Notes: generated from the sequence alone by a model not told the origin. Positions 24,288 to 32,227 are shown, counted from the stretch's first letter. The stretch: DNA of 36,431 bases from Candidatus Sericytochromatia bacterium S15B-MN24 CBMW_12 (GCA_002083825.1 DAZV01000025.1:1-36431); one strand, 5' to 3'. Numbers and translations: made by a program.

Positions 24288-25826
24288 TTAGTAGGGGGTG
24301 GTGGGAATCAGGTTGTCCTGGTTGGTGCCGGCGTTCTGGCCGGGGGTCTGCATCACCGGCCGCTGGCGCCAGTCGTAGGCTCGCTGCATCACGTAGCCTT
24401 GGCGTCCGACGATGAGGCCGTCTCCGAGGGGAAGAACGTCGACTCCGGTGAACTCGCGGGCCAGGTTGACCTTGTAGAAGCCTTCTTCGATCTTGTAGTC
24501 GGCGCCGTTGAAGGCGAGCAGGTTGCCGTAGACGTCCTGGACGGGGTTGGGGTTGAGGGTGCTGGGGGTGATGGTGGCGCCGAGCAGCCAGCCTTCGTTG
24601 CCGGAGAGCATGCTGATGCCGTTGAGGGGAACCTGGTCGAGGAACTTGGTCTGCTTCGAGGCGGCGTCCATTTCATCCCAGTTGGACCAGGTGAAGTCGT
24701 TCTGACCACGGGAATCGAGCTTGAGCATGAGGCCCTTGTCGTAGCCGATGAGCGGGCTCTTTCGGCCGACCACGTAACCCTGCTGGGCGTTGAGCATGTG
24801 GATGCCCTTGAGTTCCGAGCTCTTGAAGGTGTCGAAGCCGAAAGGCAGGCGGTCTTTCTTCCAGGAGGAGCCGTCGAAGCGGAGGATGACGGCGTCCTTG
24901 CCTTCCTGTCCGACGGCCCAACCGGAAGATTCTCCCAGCATCTGGACGGCGTTCAGGCGGCCGTTGGCGGTGTAGGAGGTGTTGCGGGTCCAGTTGCGGC
25001 CGTTCCACTTCATCAGCAGAATCTTGCCGTCGGCATCCTGGCCGACGGCCCAGGCGCTGTTGGAATTGAGCGAGGAGACGCCGTAGAGGGCGCCCTTCAA
25101 GGTGGTATTGGTTTGGACCCATTGGCCGCCGGTGTAGCCGATGGTCAGGATGGTGCCGGGGTTTTTCTCTTCGCCGGTGTGTCCGACGATCCAGCCGGTG
25201 GAGGGGTCCGAGAAGTCGATCGAGCGCAGGGTGTTGCCGGTCCGCTGGGTCACGGTCTGCCAGGTGTTGTTGTAGTAGCGCAAGATGGTGCCCTGCGCTC
25301 CGACCACCCATGCCTCGTTGGGATTGAGGACCTTGGCGTCGAAGAGGTCGGCGGTGGTGCGGGAGTCCACTTGCTGCCAGGAGTAGTCGGCGGTCTTGAT
25401 GGTGAGGCGGGCTTCGGCGACCTTGTTCTGGACGAAGGCGCGAATGGCGGTGATCCGGGGGGTGGTCGGGGTGAAGACGCCTTGATCGTCGATGGAACCG
25501 GCCTGGGGATCGGCGACCGACCACTGGACCAGGCGGGGGTCCGTGGCGGTCTCGCCGTTGGAAAGCTGGAGTTCGATGGCGAAGCGCTGAGGTTGTCCCA
25601 CCGAGACCGAGAGGGTGTTCGGCGTGAGGGTCATGCCGAGGACCGAGACGCCGGCCGGCAGGGTGGGGCGCTGGTTGGACAGGTCCATCGGCTGGAGGGC
25701 GGTGTTCCCGGTGCTCATGGAGGGGAGCTGCCGTCCGCAGCCCGCTGCAACGACCGAAAGGGCCAACAGCGGGATGAGCCCGAGTCGTGCCATCAGGTTC
25801 TTCGTTGCATTTCGCTTGGCTGCCAT
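24288..25826 (-). CDS. Ycf48-like BNR-repeat lipoprotein with Big-like N-terminal domain
   Basis: The protein is 512 residues. ATG at 25826 follows GGGAGG and opens a lipoprotein signal ending VVAAGC (lipid Cys at residue 30). Residues 65-150 look like a bacterial Ig-like (Big2-type) domain (GMTLTPNTLSVSVGQPQRF, ending in VAEARLTI). The rest is a beta-propeller of Ycf48/BNR-type repeats, each with an A/GW-VG motif (EAWVVGAQGTILRY, TGWIVGHTG, SAWAVGQDADGKI, SGWAVGQEGKD, EGWLLGA). Ycf48 assists photosystem II assembly in Cyanobacteria; here the propeller only shares that fold. Its role is unknown. TATAAT at 25909-25914 may be its -10 box. Confidence 0.8.
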   Translation of the reverse strand: MAAKRNATKNLMARLGLIPLLALSVVAAGCGRQLPSMSTGNTALQPMDLSNQRPTLPAGVSVLGMTLTPNTLSVSVGQPQRFAIELQLSNGETATDPRLVQWSVADPQAGSIDDQGVFTPTTPRITAIRAFVQNKVAEARLTIKTADYSWQQVDSRTTADLFDAKVLNPNEAWVVGAQGTILRYYNNTWQTVTQRTGNTLRSIDFSDPSTGWIVGHTGEEKNPGTILTIGYTGGQWVQTNTTLKGALYGVSSLNSNSAWAVGQDADGKILLMKWNGRNWTRNTSYTANGRLNAVQMLGESSGWAVGQEGKDAVILRFDGSSWKKDRLPFGFDTFKSSELKGIHMLNAQQGYVVGRKSPLIGYDKGLMLKLDSRGQNDFTWSNWDEMDAASKQTKFLDQVPLNGISMLSGNEGWLLGATITPSTLNPNPVQDVYGNLLAFNGADYKIEEGFYKVNLAREFTGVDVLPLGDGLIVGRQGYVMQRAYDWRQRPVMQTPGQNAGTNQDNLIPTTPY

Positions 25827-25908
25827 CGCTTTGCCTCCCGTTTCGTCGATTTGCCGTGGGGTTTCCGGTCGTAGCTGCGGGCGCTCCGAACGGCGTCTGC
25901 TACCCTCA

Positions 25909-25980
25909 ATTATAGGTTGTGGCGGGATCAAGCTGACGTTAAGCTTGAGAGAAATCGTTAATGTCAAAATAATGTTAACG
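25909..25980 (-). promoter_or_regulatory. Promoter/operator region of the Ycf48-like gene
   Basis: On the minus strand, a perfect TATAAT lies at 25909-25914, about 83 nt before the ATG, but no good -35 box is 17 nt upstream. A perfect TTGACA lies further upstream at 25962-25967, and three TTAAC(A/G) boxes are spaced by 17 and 19 nt (two flank that TTGACA as an inverted repeat). This looks like a regulator site. No protein is assigned. Confidence 0.45.
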
Positions 25981-26059
25981 GGCTCGGGTTGGCCCGGTTC
26001 CGGCGACTGAAAGCGCGCTTGGGGGGTGAGGTCGCAAGTCGGGGTGGTAAGTCCCGGCT

Positions 26060-26091
26060 AAAAAGCAAAAACCCCGGCCGATTGGCCGGGG
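26060..26091 (-). terminator. Terminator of the YeaQ-type gene
   Basis: On the minus strand an 8-bp stem CCCCGGCC/GGCCGGGG with a 4-nt loop is followed by TTTTTGCTTTTT, about 16 nt after the stop codon. Confidence 0.85.
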
Positions 26092-26106
26092 CGGAAGCGT
26101 CCGTTC

Positions 26107-26355
26107 TTACGTTCGGGCTTGAACGGTCTTCACGATCCAGAGCAGAACGGAGGCACCGACGAAGGCGACCAGGATGCTCCAGAGGTTGAGTCCCGTGGCG
26201 CCTGGGGCTCCGACCAGGTTGAAAAGAAAGCCGCCCAGCAGGGCTCCGATCATCCCGACGACCAGGTCCATCAGGAGGCTTCCGGAGCCTCCCATCACCA
26301 TGCTCGCGAGCCAGCCGGCGATCAAGCCGACGACGATCCATGCTAACAAGCTCAT
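26107..26355 (-). CDS. GlsB/YeaQ/YmgE family small membrane protein
   Basis: The protein is 82 residues with three hydrophobic segments. It has the family pattern LLAWIVVGLIAGWLASMVMGG, then LLMDLVVGMIGALLGGFLFNLVG, then a last helix near the end. This family (also named transglycosylase-associated) is usually 80-90 residues and is often stress-induced; no enzyme activity is established. ATG at 26355 follows GAAGGAGAGG. A likely promoter is at 26508-26536. Confidence 0.88.
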   Translation of the reverse strand: MSLLAWIVVGLIAGWLASMVMGGSGSLLMDLVVGMIGALLGGFLFNLVGAPGATGLNLWSILVAFVGASVLLWIVKTVQART

Positions 26356-26507
26356 GGTTCCTCTCCTTCTCTTCTTGGCCTCTCTAGCCGCTTCTTTGTC
26401 CGCCTACCGGCCACTTCTGGGCCGCCCCGCTCGGGGTGGGTGATCTCGGCCAAGGGTGGGTTGCTGAGGATCCCCCTGCGGCCGGGCTTTCGGTCCGTTT
26501 CGGGTCG

Positions 26508-26536
26508 AGCCTAGCACCGGGGTAAAACAATGTAAA
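26508..26536 (-). promoter_or_regulatory. Promoter of the YeaQ-type gene
   Basis: On the minus strand, TTTACA (26531-26536) and TAGGCT (26508-26513) are exactly 17 nt apart. The gene starts at 26355. Confidence 0.5.
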
Positions 26537-26563
26537 TGCGCGGTTGCGTGTCCTGGGGCACGG

Positions 26564-26590
26564 TTAACAGGCCGTTTCCAGGGGTACAAT
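26564..26590 (+). promoter_or_regulatory. Possible promoter of the flagellar operon
   Basis: TTAACA (26564-26569) and a good -10 TACAAT (26585-26590) are 15 nt apart, about 80 nt before the flgD ATG. The short spacing lowers confidence. No FliA-type TAAA-N15-GCCGATAA site was found. Confidence 0.45.
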
Positions 26591-26670
26591 GCCGCTATGC
26601 GCTCCCTCGCCGGGAGCTCCAGCGCCAGAACGAGTGGCGCCGTAGCAAAATAGAGGGAAAGGAGCCTGGC

Positions 26671-27087
26671 ATGGCGGATTTCGGCGTTCAAGCCATCACC
26701 TGGAATCCCCCCAAGACCCCCGGCCGGGTCACCAGCAAGGGGATCGAAGAGTCCGAAGACCCCATGAAGGAGTTCCTTCAGCTCCTCGTCGCTCAGATCG
26801 GTAACCAGACTCCGGACAACCCCATGGATGCCACTCAGATGATCACGCAGTACGCGCAGATCAACGCAGCCATCGGCCTCACTCACCTCAAACAGTCCTC
26901 CGCGGCCTTCCAGAAGACCACCACCGCCTCCGCCCTGATGGGTCAGGACGTCGTCGTCTCCAACGCCCGCGACGGCCTGTTCGCGCAGGGCAAGGTCACG
27001 GCGGTCGATTTCGCGGGCGAGACCCCCCAGGTGAAAATCGGGGATACCTACTACTCCCTGGACGACGTCACCCACGTCGGTAGCTAG
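26671..27087 (+). CDS. flgD: Flagellar hook-capping protein FlgD
   Basis: The protein is 138 residues. ATG at 26671 follows AAAGGAG by 7 nt. The N-terminal FlgD signature is clear: MKEFLQLLVAQIGNQTPDNP followed by MDATQMITQYAQINAAIGL (F-LL-AQ---Q-P-NP-D---M--Q-A). FlgD caps the growing hook and is needed for FlgE assembly. The remainder (VTAVDFAGETPQVKIGDTYY) is a short SH3-like part; the FnIII/FLN-type repeat present in longer FlgD proteins is missing, which is a known shorter form. The hook gene follows after 20 nt. Confidence 0.9.
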   Translation: MADFGVQAITWNPPKTPGRVTSKGIEESEDPMKEFLQLLVAQIGNQTPDNPMDATQMITQYAQINAAIGLTHLKQSSAAFQKTTTASALMGQDVVVSNARDGLFAQGKVTAVDFAGETPQVKIGDTYYSLDDVTHVGS

Positions 27088-27107
27088 ACCCGAGCAAGGA
27101 GGAAGGC

Positions 27108-28178
27108 ATGTCGGATATCCGAACCACCGCCACCAATAGCCTGCAGACCATCGACCACTGGCTGAAGGCCCTCGCCGGCAACCTGACCGGCTCCAACGTC
27201 GTCGGCTACCGCTCCACCCGTGTCCAGTTCTCCGAGGTCCTGGTCGACCAGATCCGCGCCGGTGGCCCAGCCCTCGCCAATCAGGGTGCCGTCAACCCGA
27301 TGCAGTACGCCGTGGGCGGCACCCAGCTCAGCGCGACCAAGACCGACTTCTCTCAGGGCGCGCTCACCGCCACCGGCGGCGCAGCCGACCTCGCCATCAA
27401 CGGCAACGGCTTCTTCGTCCTCTCGAAGGTCGCCAATCCCACCAGCATGAATGACCTGGTCTTCACCCGCGCCGGCTCCTTCTCCTTCCAGTCCTACGTC
27501 GAACCCAACAAGTTCGTCCCTCAATCCCAGATCGGCACCGGCACCCAAGGGGTCTACCGCCTGGTCGATCCGGCCACCGGCTACTTCGTCATGAGCGCCG
27601 CCGGCAACTATCGCCCACCCGCCGCTCCGGGACTCCCCGGCGAGCCCAGTGCTCCCGCCGAACGCACCGGAAACGGCATGTCCTTCGGTGACATCTCCGC
27701 CGCCATGCAGTTCAAACCCATGGAAATCCCCTTCATCAACGATCCCAACGGGCAACTCAACCTCAACCACGACAACATCGCCAGCCTGAAATTCCAGCGC
27801 ACGGGGATCGTCGTGGGCGCCGACGGCGAGCCCCCCGAGACCGCCGAGGTGGTCAACGGAGTTCTCGTCAAGAGTCGCGTCGACAAGTACGTCGCGCTGG
27901 CCTCTTTTACCTCGAACGAAGGTCTCAGTCGCAACCCCGGGGGGACCGCCTTCGACTACACCCAGGCCGCCGGAGCCTACCGGGTCGGCGTCGCGGGTAC
28001 CCGCTCCGGCGTGCTCGGCAGCTCCGAGCTGGTCGCTGGCAACCTCGAAACCGGCAACTCCTCGGTCAACCAGACCCTTCCGGAGCTTACCATCGCCCAG
28101 AAGGCCTTCACGGCCAACGTCAAGATCGTCTCGGTCGGCAATACCTTGCAGGATGATCTGAACCAGCTGATCCGCTAG
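27108..28178 (+). CDS. flgE: Flagellar hook protein FlgE (or FlgF/G-type)
   Basis: The protein is 356 residues. The ATG at 27108 follows AAGGAGGAAGG. It has the flagellar rod/hook N-terminal pattern (DHWLKALAGNLTGSNVVGYR), the central GNGFFVLSK region that matches the FlgE/F/G core motif, and the C-terminal helix pattern (TIAQKAFTANVKIVSVGNTLQDDL). Position after flgD points to FlgE. It is shorter than many FlgE proteins, so FlgF is an alternative. The N-terminal motif ends SNVVGYR in place of the usual VNTTGFK-like form. Confidence 0.85.
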   Translation: MSDIRTTATNSLQTIDHWLKALAGNLTGSNVVGYRSTRVQFSEVLVDQIRAGGPALANQGAVNPMQYAVGGTQLSATKTDFSQGALTATGGAADLAINGNGFFVLSKVANPTSMNDLVFTRAGSFSFQSYVEPNKFVPQSQIGTGTQGVYRLVDPATGYFVMSAAGNYRPPAAPGLPGEPSAPAERTGNGMSFGDISAAMQFKPMEIPFINDPNGQLNLNHDNIASLKFQRTGIVVGADGEPPETAEVVNGVLVKSRVDKYVALASFTSNEGLSRNPGGTAFDYTQAAGAYRVGVAGTRSGVLGSSELVAGNLETGNSSVNQTLPELTIAQKAFTANVKIVSVGNTLQDDLNQLIR

Positions 28179-28199
28179 AATACGGACAAAGGGCTGAAG

Positions 28200-28224
28200 C
28201 GGGCGGCGTAAGCCGCCCGTTTTC
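28200..28224 (+). terminator. Hairpin with T-run between flgE and fliM
   Basis: The arms CGGGCGGC (28200-28207) and GCCGCCCG (28212-28219) pair around GTAA and are followed by TTTT. It could partially terminate transcription so that hook and C-ring genes are made in different amounts. fliM starts 33 nt later. Confidence 0.7.
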
Positions 28225-28256
28225 CGTTCATCGCGCGGGGTACAAGGAGCTTGATG

Positions 28257-29150
28257 ATGCAGGACGAACTCAATACCTTGATCATGAACCAAGGACCCGC
28301 GGGGGAGGCCGTCCACCTTCGCGGAGTCTATTACCTTGGAACCCTGATCGAGCAGATGCTCACCGAGTTCGTCGACGAGGAGGGGCAGGTCCCGCCCGCC
28401 TCATGGCACGTGGCTGCCGTCGATGAGCAGCCCTTCTCGGCCCTGCTCGAACGTTACCAAGGGCAAGCCCTCTGGGGCATCCTGAGCTTCGTCGAACAAC
28501 CCGGCGGCGCCATCATTCTAGCGGATGAGGCCTCTGCCAAGAGCCTCGTCGTGGCTCCCCAGAACAAGCCCCTCTCCGACGCGCATCAATCCCTGCTGGA
28601 CGGGGCCTTTCAGCGCCTCGCCGACGCCATGGCCCAGGCGTGGAGCGATGTAGCGAACTTAGAGGCGCAGCTGGGGGTTTTTCCGGAGGCTCCGGACATG
28701 ACCGAGCTTCAGGAGATCTTCATGGGGCTCACGGTCAAGACCCCGATGATCACGACCTCCTTCCGGGTCCATGTGCCCTCTCAGCCTCTGGCGCGGATCG
28801 TGCTGGCTATTCCCCAGCCCTACCTCATCCCCCTGGCCGCGTCGCTCGAGGCGGCGGCCGAGATGACCTACGCCCAGAACCAGGGCGAGTCCATCGACGA
28901 GCGAATCGACTTCCTGGGGGACGTTCCGACCCCCGTGGTGGTCTACCTGGGGCGGACCACCATGACCGTGGCCGAACTGCACAGCCTGGAGGAGGAGGAC
29001 GTGATCGTCCTCGACCAGCCCTTCGGAGCCCCGCTCTTGGTCGAACTCGGCGGCGGCTCGGCAGGCGGTGCCCGCATCCTGGCGAAAGCGGGCACGACGC
29101 CCGATGGCCTTCGCAAGGCGGTGCAAGTGGTCCGTCTGGGGAACGACTAG
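28257..29150 (+). CDS. fliM: Divergent flagellar motor switch protein FliM
   Basis: The protein is 297 residues (starts at TTG 28251 and ATG 28254 are also possible; ATG 28257 has the best distance, 7 nt, from AAGGAG). The N-terminus MQDELNTLI matches the CheY-binding LSQ-EID-LL motif of FliM. The middle part (LSDAHQSLLDGAFQRLADAM, then ITTSFRVHVPSQPLARIVLAIP) has the CheC-like layout of FliM. The C-terminal 75 residues are a SpoA domain (DVPTPVVVYLGRTTMTVAELHSL, one residue over in some alignments, then DVIVLDQPFGAPLLVELGGG). FliM is the switch ring protein that binds CheY-P and FliG. The GGxG FliG-binding motif was not found, so the fit to FliG may be changed. It is the first of three SpoA-domain genes. 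Confidence 0.75.
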   Translation: MQDELNTLIMNQGPAGEAVHLRGVYYLGTLIEQMLTEFVDEEGQVPPASWHVAAVDEQPFSALLERYQGQALWGILSFVEQPGGAIILADEASAKSLVVAPQNKPLSDAHQSLLDGAFQRLADAMAQAWSDVANLEAQLGVFPEAPDMTELQEIFMGLTVKTPMITTSFRVHVPSQPLARIVLAIPQPYLIPLAASLEAAAEMTYAQNQGESIDERIDFLGDVPTPVVVYLGRTTMTVAELHSLEEEDVIVLDQPFGAPLLVELGGGSAGGARILAKAGTTPDGLRKAVQVVRLGND

Positions 29151-30548
29151 ATGGCCCAAGACAGGGACAAGAAGAAGCCTTCCGTCGGCCTGATGGGGCA
29201 GGCGCTTCCCCTCTGGGGAGGCCTTTTGCCGTTGGGCATGCTGCTGGCCTTCTCGGCCCGCTCCGGCACCGGAATTCACGGCGTGGTCGGCATCTTCTTG
29301 CTCCTGGCGATCGCCGGCTTCCTCGCCAGCGTCGGCTACCACTTCTTCTACCGCGCCGCCATCCCCCGGGTCGTCATCAAATCCGCCGGCTGGGGCAAAG
29401 CCCTCCTGGTCAACGCCTTCATCATGCCCTTCTGCCTGATTAGCCTCTGGGGTAGCCCCGTCGGCTATGGACTCACCCTCAGCCCCAATCCCATGCAGGA
29501 TCCGGCCCGCTGGGTCCAGGTGGCCGCCAAGCTCTTGCTCGGAGCCCCTGTCGATATGCCGCCGGTCGCCGCTCCCGCTCTCTCCCCCTTCGTGGGCCAG
29601 GGCATCTTCCTCGGCGGTGCGCTCTGGGGCGCCCTGGGTTACGCCCTCGTCTTCGCCCTCGCTGGCATGGGGCTCGCCGCCATGCGCAAGGAAGTCTTCG
29701 ACCCTCGCCAGAATCCCTTCGGCGGCGGCGCCTGGCCCATGCTCCGCATGCTGATCGGCTACTTCTACGGCTTCAGCCTGGGCTTTTGGCTGGGAGCGGC
29801 GATCATCGCCACGGGCCGCATGCTCTTCTCGGGAGTCGAGGCCCTTCCCGAATCCATCAGCTCCATGCTCCTGGCCTTCGGGGTAGTCGCGGATCCCAAT
29901 CTGGCCTTCACCAACGGCCTGAGCACGGGCGGCTTCCTGGTGCTGGTCTCGACCCTGTTCCTGGGCAAGGCGGATTTCACCGTGGGCTTCACCGATCCTC
30001 GCCCGGAGCAGCGCGAGCCCGACATGAAGATCGACGTCCCCAAGCTCCCCGAGATCGAGCCTCCAACGTTCGACTTCGGCGCCATCGCCGCCGAGACGGA
30101 GCAGATCGCCCAGTCCTTCCAGCAGGATCTCGCGGCCATGGTCCGCTCGCTGGGTCTGTCCGACGAGGTGGAATCCGCTTCCACCGTGCTCGCCACTGCC
30201 GAAGAGGCCATGGACGATACCCCCAAGGAGCCGCCGGTCCTCAACGTCATCTCGGCCCGCAAGCCGGATTTCGATGTCTCCTTCGACTCGGCCATGGGGC
30301 AGCTCTCGAATGTCTACGTCCAGGTGAGCGCTCAGCTGGGATCCGCCGAGATCCCCCTGGCAGACTGGCTGCTCTTGGCCGAGGGAGCCATCCTGGAGTT
30401 CCCGAGACCCGCCGACAACACCGTTCAGGTCTGTATCAACGGCCGGGCCGTGGGGCGCGCACGCCCCGTTTCCCTTGATAACCACAAGGCCATCAAGGTC
30501 CTCATGCTTTCTTCCGACATGCAACAGACCCTTCGCGAGGGGAGGTAA
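29151..30548 (+). CDS. Polytopic membrane protein fused to a FliN-type SpoA domain
   Basis: The protein is 465 residues and starts directly at the stop of fliM (TAG-ATG). The first 275 residues hold about six hydrophobic segments, near residues 15-35, 41-67, 83-108, 150-178, 198-226 and 233-270, with no family recognised. A cytoplasmic linker of about 110 residues follows, rich in Glu and Ala and probably helical (AAETEQIAQSFQQDLAAMV). Residues 385-453 are a FliN-like SpoA domain: LSNVYVQVSAQLGSAEIPL, ADWLLLAEGAILEFP, NTVQVCINGRAVGRARPVSL. FliN is normally a soluble ~100-150-aa C-ring protein. A membrane-anchored version would tie the switch ring to the inner membrane. No function is established; this combination was not recognised from known families. 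Confidence 0.72.
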   Translation: MAQDRDKKKPSVGLMGQALPLWGGLLPLGMLLAFSARSGTGIHGVVGIFLLLAIAGFLASVGYHFFYRAAIPRVVIKSAGWGKALLVNAFIMPFCLISLWGSPVGYGLTLSPNPMQDPARWVQVAAKLLLGAPVDMPPVAAPALSPFVGQGIFLGGALWGALGYALVFALAGMGLAAMRKEVFDPRQNPFGGGAWPMLRMLIGYFYGFSLGFWLGAAIIATGRMLFSGVEALPESISSMLLAFGVVADPNLAFTNGLSTGGFLVLVSTLFLGKADFTVGFTDPRPEQREPDMKIDVPKLPEIEPPTFDFGAIAAETEQIAQSFQQDLAAMVRSLGLSDEVESASTVLATAEEAMDDTPKEPPVLNVISARKPDFDVSFDSAMGQLSNVYVQVSAQLGSAEIPLADWLLLAEGAILEFPRPADNTVQVCINGRAVGRARPVSLDNHKAIKVLMLSSDMQQTLREGR

Positions 30549-30553
30549 TACCC

Positions 30554-30895
30554 GTGAGCAATGACATCCAAGGTTACAATTCCGTCAAGTTCGGTCCCGT
30601 TCAGGGCGGCCCCATGGCGGGTGCCGACCGGTTGAGGAACTCCCTCGACCTCCTGCGGGACATCCGCCTGAACGTCTCGGTCGAGCTCGGCCGCACCAGC
30701 CTTCCTCTCAAGCAGGTGATGCAGGTGGCGGAGGGCTCCGTGATCGAGCTCGATCAGCTGGCCGGCGAGCCCGTGAACGTCATCGCCTCCGGCAAGGTGG
30801 TCGCGCAGGGCGAAGTGGTCGTGATCGGCTCGAACTTCGGCATCAAGATCACCAAGATCTTCCAGGCCGAGCTATCCAGCGCCTACTCTCAGTAG
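30554..30895 (+). CDS. fliN: Flagellar motor switch protein FliN
   Basis: The protein is 113 residues, starting at GTG 30554, 7 nt after GGGGAGGT that overlaps the end of the previous gene. The SpoA domain spans residues 36-106 (IRLNVSVELGRTSLPLKQV, then EGSVIELDQLAGEPVNVIAS, GEVVVIGSNFGIKITKI). This is the FliN C-ring component, which stacks at the bottom of the switch and binds FliH. It is the third SpoA protein in a row. Confidence 0.92.
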   Translation: MSNDIQGYNSVKFGPVQGGPMAGADRLRNSLDLLRDIRLNVSVELGRTSLPLKQVMQVAEGSVIELDQLAGEPVNVIASGKVVAQGEVVVIGSNFGIKITKIFQAELSSAYSQ

Positions 30896-30904
30896 AGGAT
30901 CGTG

Positions 30905-32227
30905 ATGAACCCCGAAACCCCGACCCAAGCCGCCGCTGAATCCAATGGGCTGGATGCGCGGCTGACGCGTTCCCCCGCGTCTGATGGCACGATCGCGGCC
31001 GGCACGATAGCTGCGTCTGATTCCCTGTCTTTTGGGGAAGCCAGTCCCCAGACGCTTACCTTGACCGCCCAGCCCCCCGGGGCGTATGGCATGCGGCCGC
31101 CCATGCCGGAGCTCTCGCTTGCAGGCTACCTGTTTCAGCTGCTGGTGGTCGCGGTCATCACGCTCGGGCTGGGCTACATCGCCCTCAAGTTCGCCAGGGA
31201 CAAGATGAACCCGCTGATCAAGGGGAAGGGAATCAAGATCTTCGAGCGTCTTCCCGTCGATCCGAAGCGAGCCCTGCTCATCGTGGGCGTGGGCGAACGG
31301 CGCTGGCTGGTTGGCGTGGGAGATGCGGGCTTTCAATCGCTCGCCGAACTCGAGGCCAAGGACGTCACGGCCCTGGCGAGTCCGCCGGAGCCCCTAACGG
31401 GCGACGGTGCGGACTTCGGCAAGCTGGTCCAGGACTCCGAACCTCACGTTCAACCCCGCTTCAACCTGAACCGCTGGCTGCGCCAAATTGGGCTGGGCCT
31501 GGCGATCGCCCTCATTGTCGCTCCCATGGCCTATGCCCAGACCGGCCTGCCCGCGAATCCCCTCATGGACTGGGATCTCCGCGCACCCCTCGACACTCCG
31601 GGCCTCGCCACGCCCGTCATGTTGATCTTCATGCTCTCCGGCCTCAGCATCCTGCCCTTCCTGGTCATCATGACCACCTCGTTCATGCGAACCATCATCG
31701 TCCTCGGCTTCCTTCGCCAGGCGCTAGGCACCCAGAGCATTCCCCCCAACCCGGTGCTGCTCGGCATCGCCCTCTTCCTGACGATGTTCACCATGTCCCC
31801 GGTCTGGGAAACCATCGACAAGACTGCCCTTCAGCCCTACATGAACCGCCAGATCTCCCAGCAGGTGATGTTCGACCGAGCTCAGATGCCCCTGCGGGAG
31901 TTCATGCTGCGGCAGGTCAACCCCAACGAACTGGGCTTCTTCGTGCGCCTCTCGCGAACGCCGACTCCCCAGACCCCCAACGACGTGCCCATCCACGTCA
32001 TCATCCCCGCGTTCATGGTCAGCGAGCTATCCACCGCCTTCAAGATTGGCTTCATCATCTACATCCCGTTCCTGGTGATCGACCTCGTGGTCGCCAATAC
32101 CCTCATGGCGCTCGGCATGAGCATGCTCCCCCCGCAGATGATCTCGACCGCCTTCAAGATCTTGATCTTCTCGCTGGCCAACGGGTGGCACCTCATTCTC
32201 CAGGCCATCGTCCAGAGCTTCAAGTAG
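30905..32227 (+). CDS. fliP: FliO-FliP fusion, flagellar export gate
   Basis: The protein is 440 residues (GTG at 30902 is the alternative start). Residues 72-96 are one hydrophobic segment followed by a FliO-type cytoplasmic part (KIFERLPVDPKRALLIVGVGE, GAGERRWLVGVGD-like). From about residue 185 the FliP part begins with a signal-peptide-like segment (LGLAIALIVAPMAYAQTG, ending near 211) and continues with the family motifs SILPFLVIMTTSFMRTIIVL and ANTLMALGMSMLPPQMIS. FliP forms the export gate pore with FliQ and FliR, and FliO is its assembly chaperone. The two are usually separate genes. The retained internal signal region suggests a possible cleavage between them. Confidence 0.88.
   Translation: MNPETPTQAAAESNGLDARLTRSPASDGTIAAGTIAASDSLSFGEASPQTLTLTAQPPGAYGMRPPMPELSLAGYLFQLLVVAVITLGLGYIALKFARDKMNPLIKGKGIKIFERLPVDPKRALLIVGVGERRWLVGVGDAGFQSLAELEAKDVTALASPPEPLTGDGADFGKLVQDSEPHVQPRFNLNRWLRQIGLGLAIALIVAPMAYAQTGLPANPLMDWDLRAPLDTPGLATPVMLIFMLSGLSILPFLVIMTTSFMRTIIVLGFLRQALGTQSIPPNPVLLGIALFLTMFTMSPVWETIDKTALQPYMNRQISQQVMFDRAQMPLREFMLRQVNPNELGFFVRLSRTPTPQTPNDVPIHVIIPAFMVSELSTAFKIGFIIYIPFLVIDLVVANTLMALGMSMLPPQMISTAFKILIFSLANGWHLILQAIVQSFK

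Larger units (their letters stand above)
26356..26670. other. 315-nt divergent intergenic region, YeaQ-type gene and flagellar operon
   Basis: The region contains the minus-strand promoter of the YeaQ gene and a possible plus-strand promoter for flgD, both listed. Otherwise no gene or RNA was recognised. The flgD leader would be about 75 nt. Confidence 0.4.

Noticed and set aside
24399..25874. A 491-codon plus-strand frame opposite the Ycf48-like gene
   Set aside because: Repeated GW-VG motifs and a lipobox support the minus-strand gene. The other frame is low complexity.
28659..30524. A 621-codon open frame antisense to fliM and the membrane-SpoA gene
   Set aside because: The product is His/Gly/Glu/Asp-rich low complexity, mirroring the codon bias of the coding strand.
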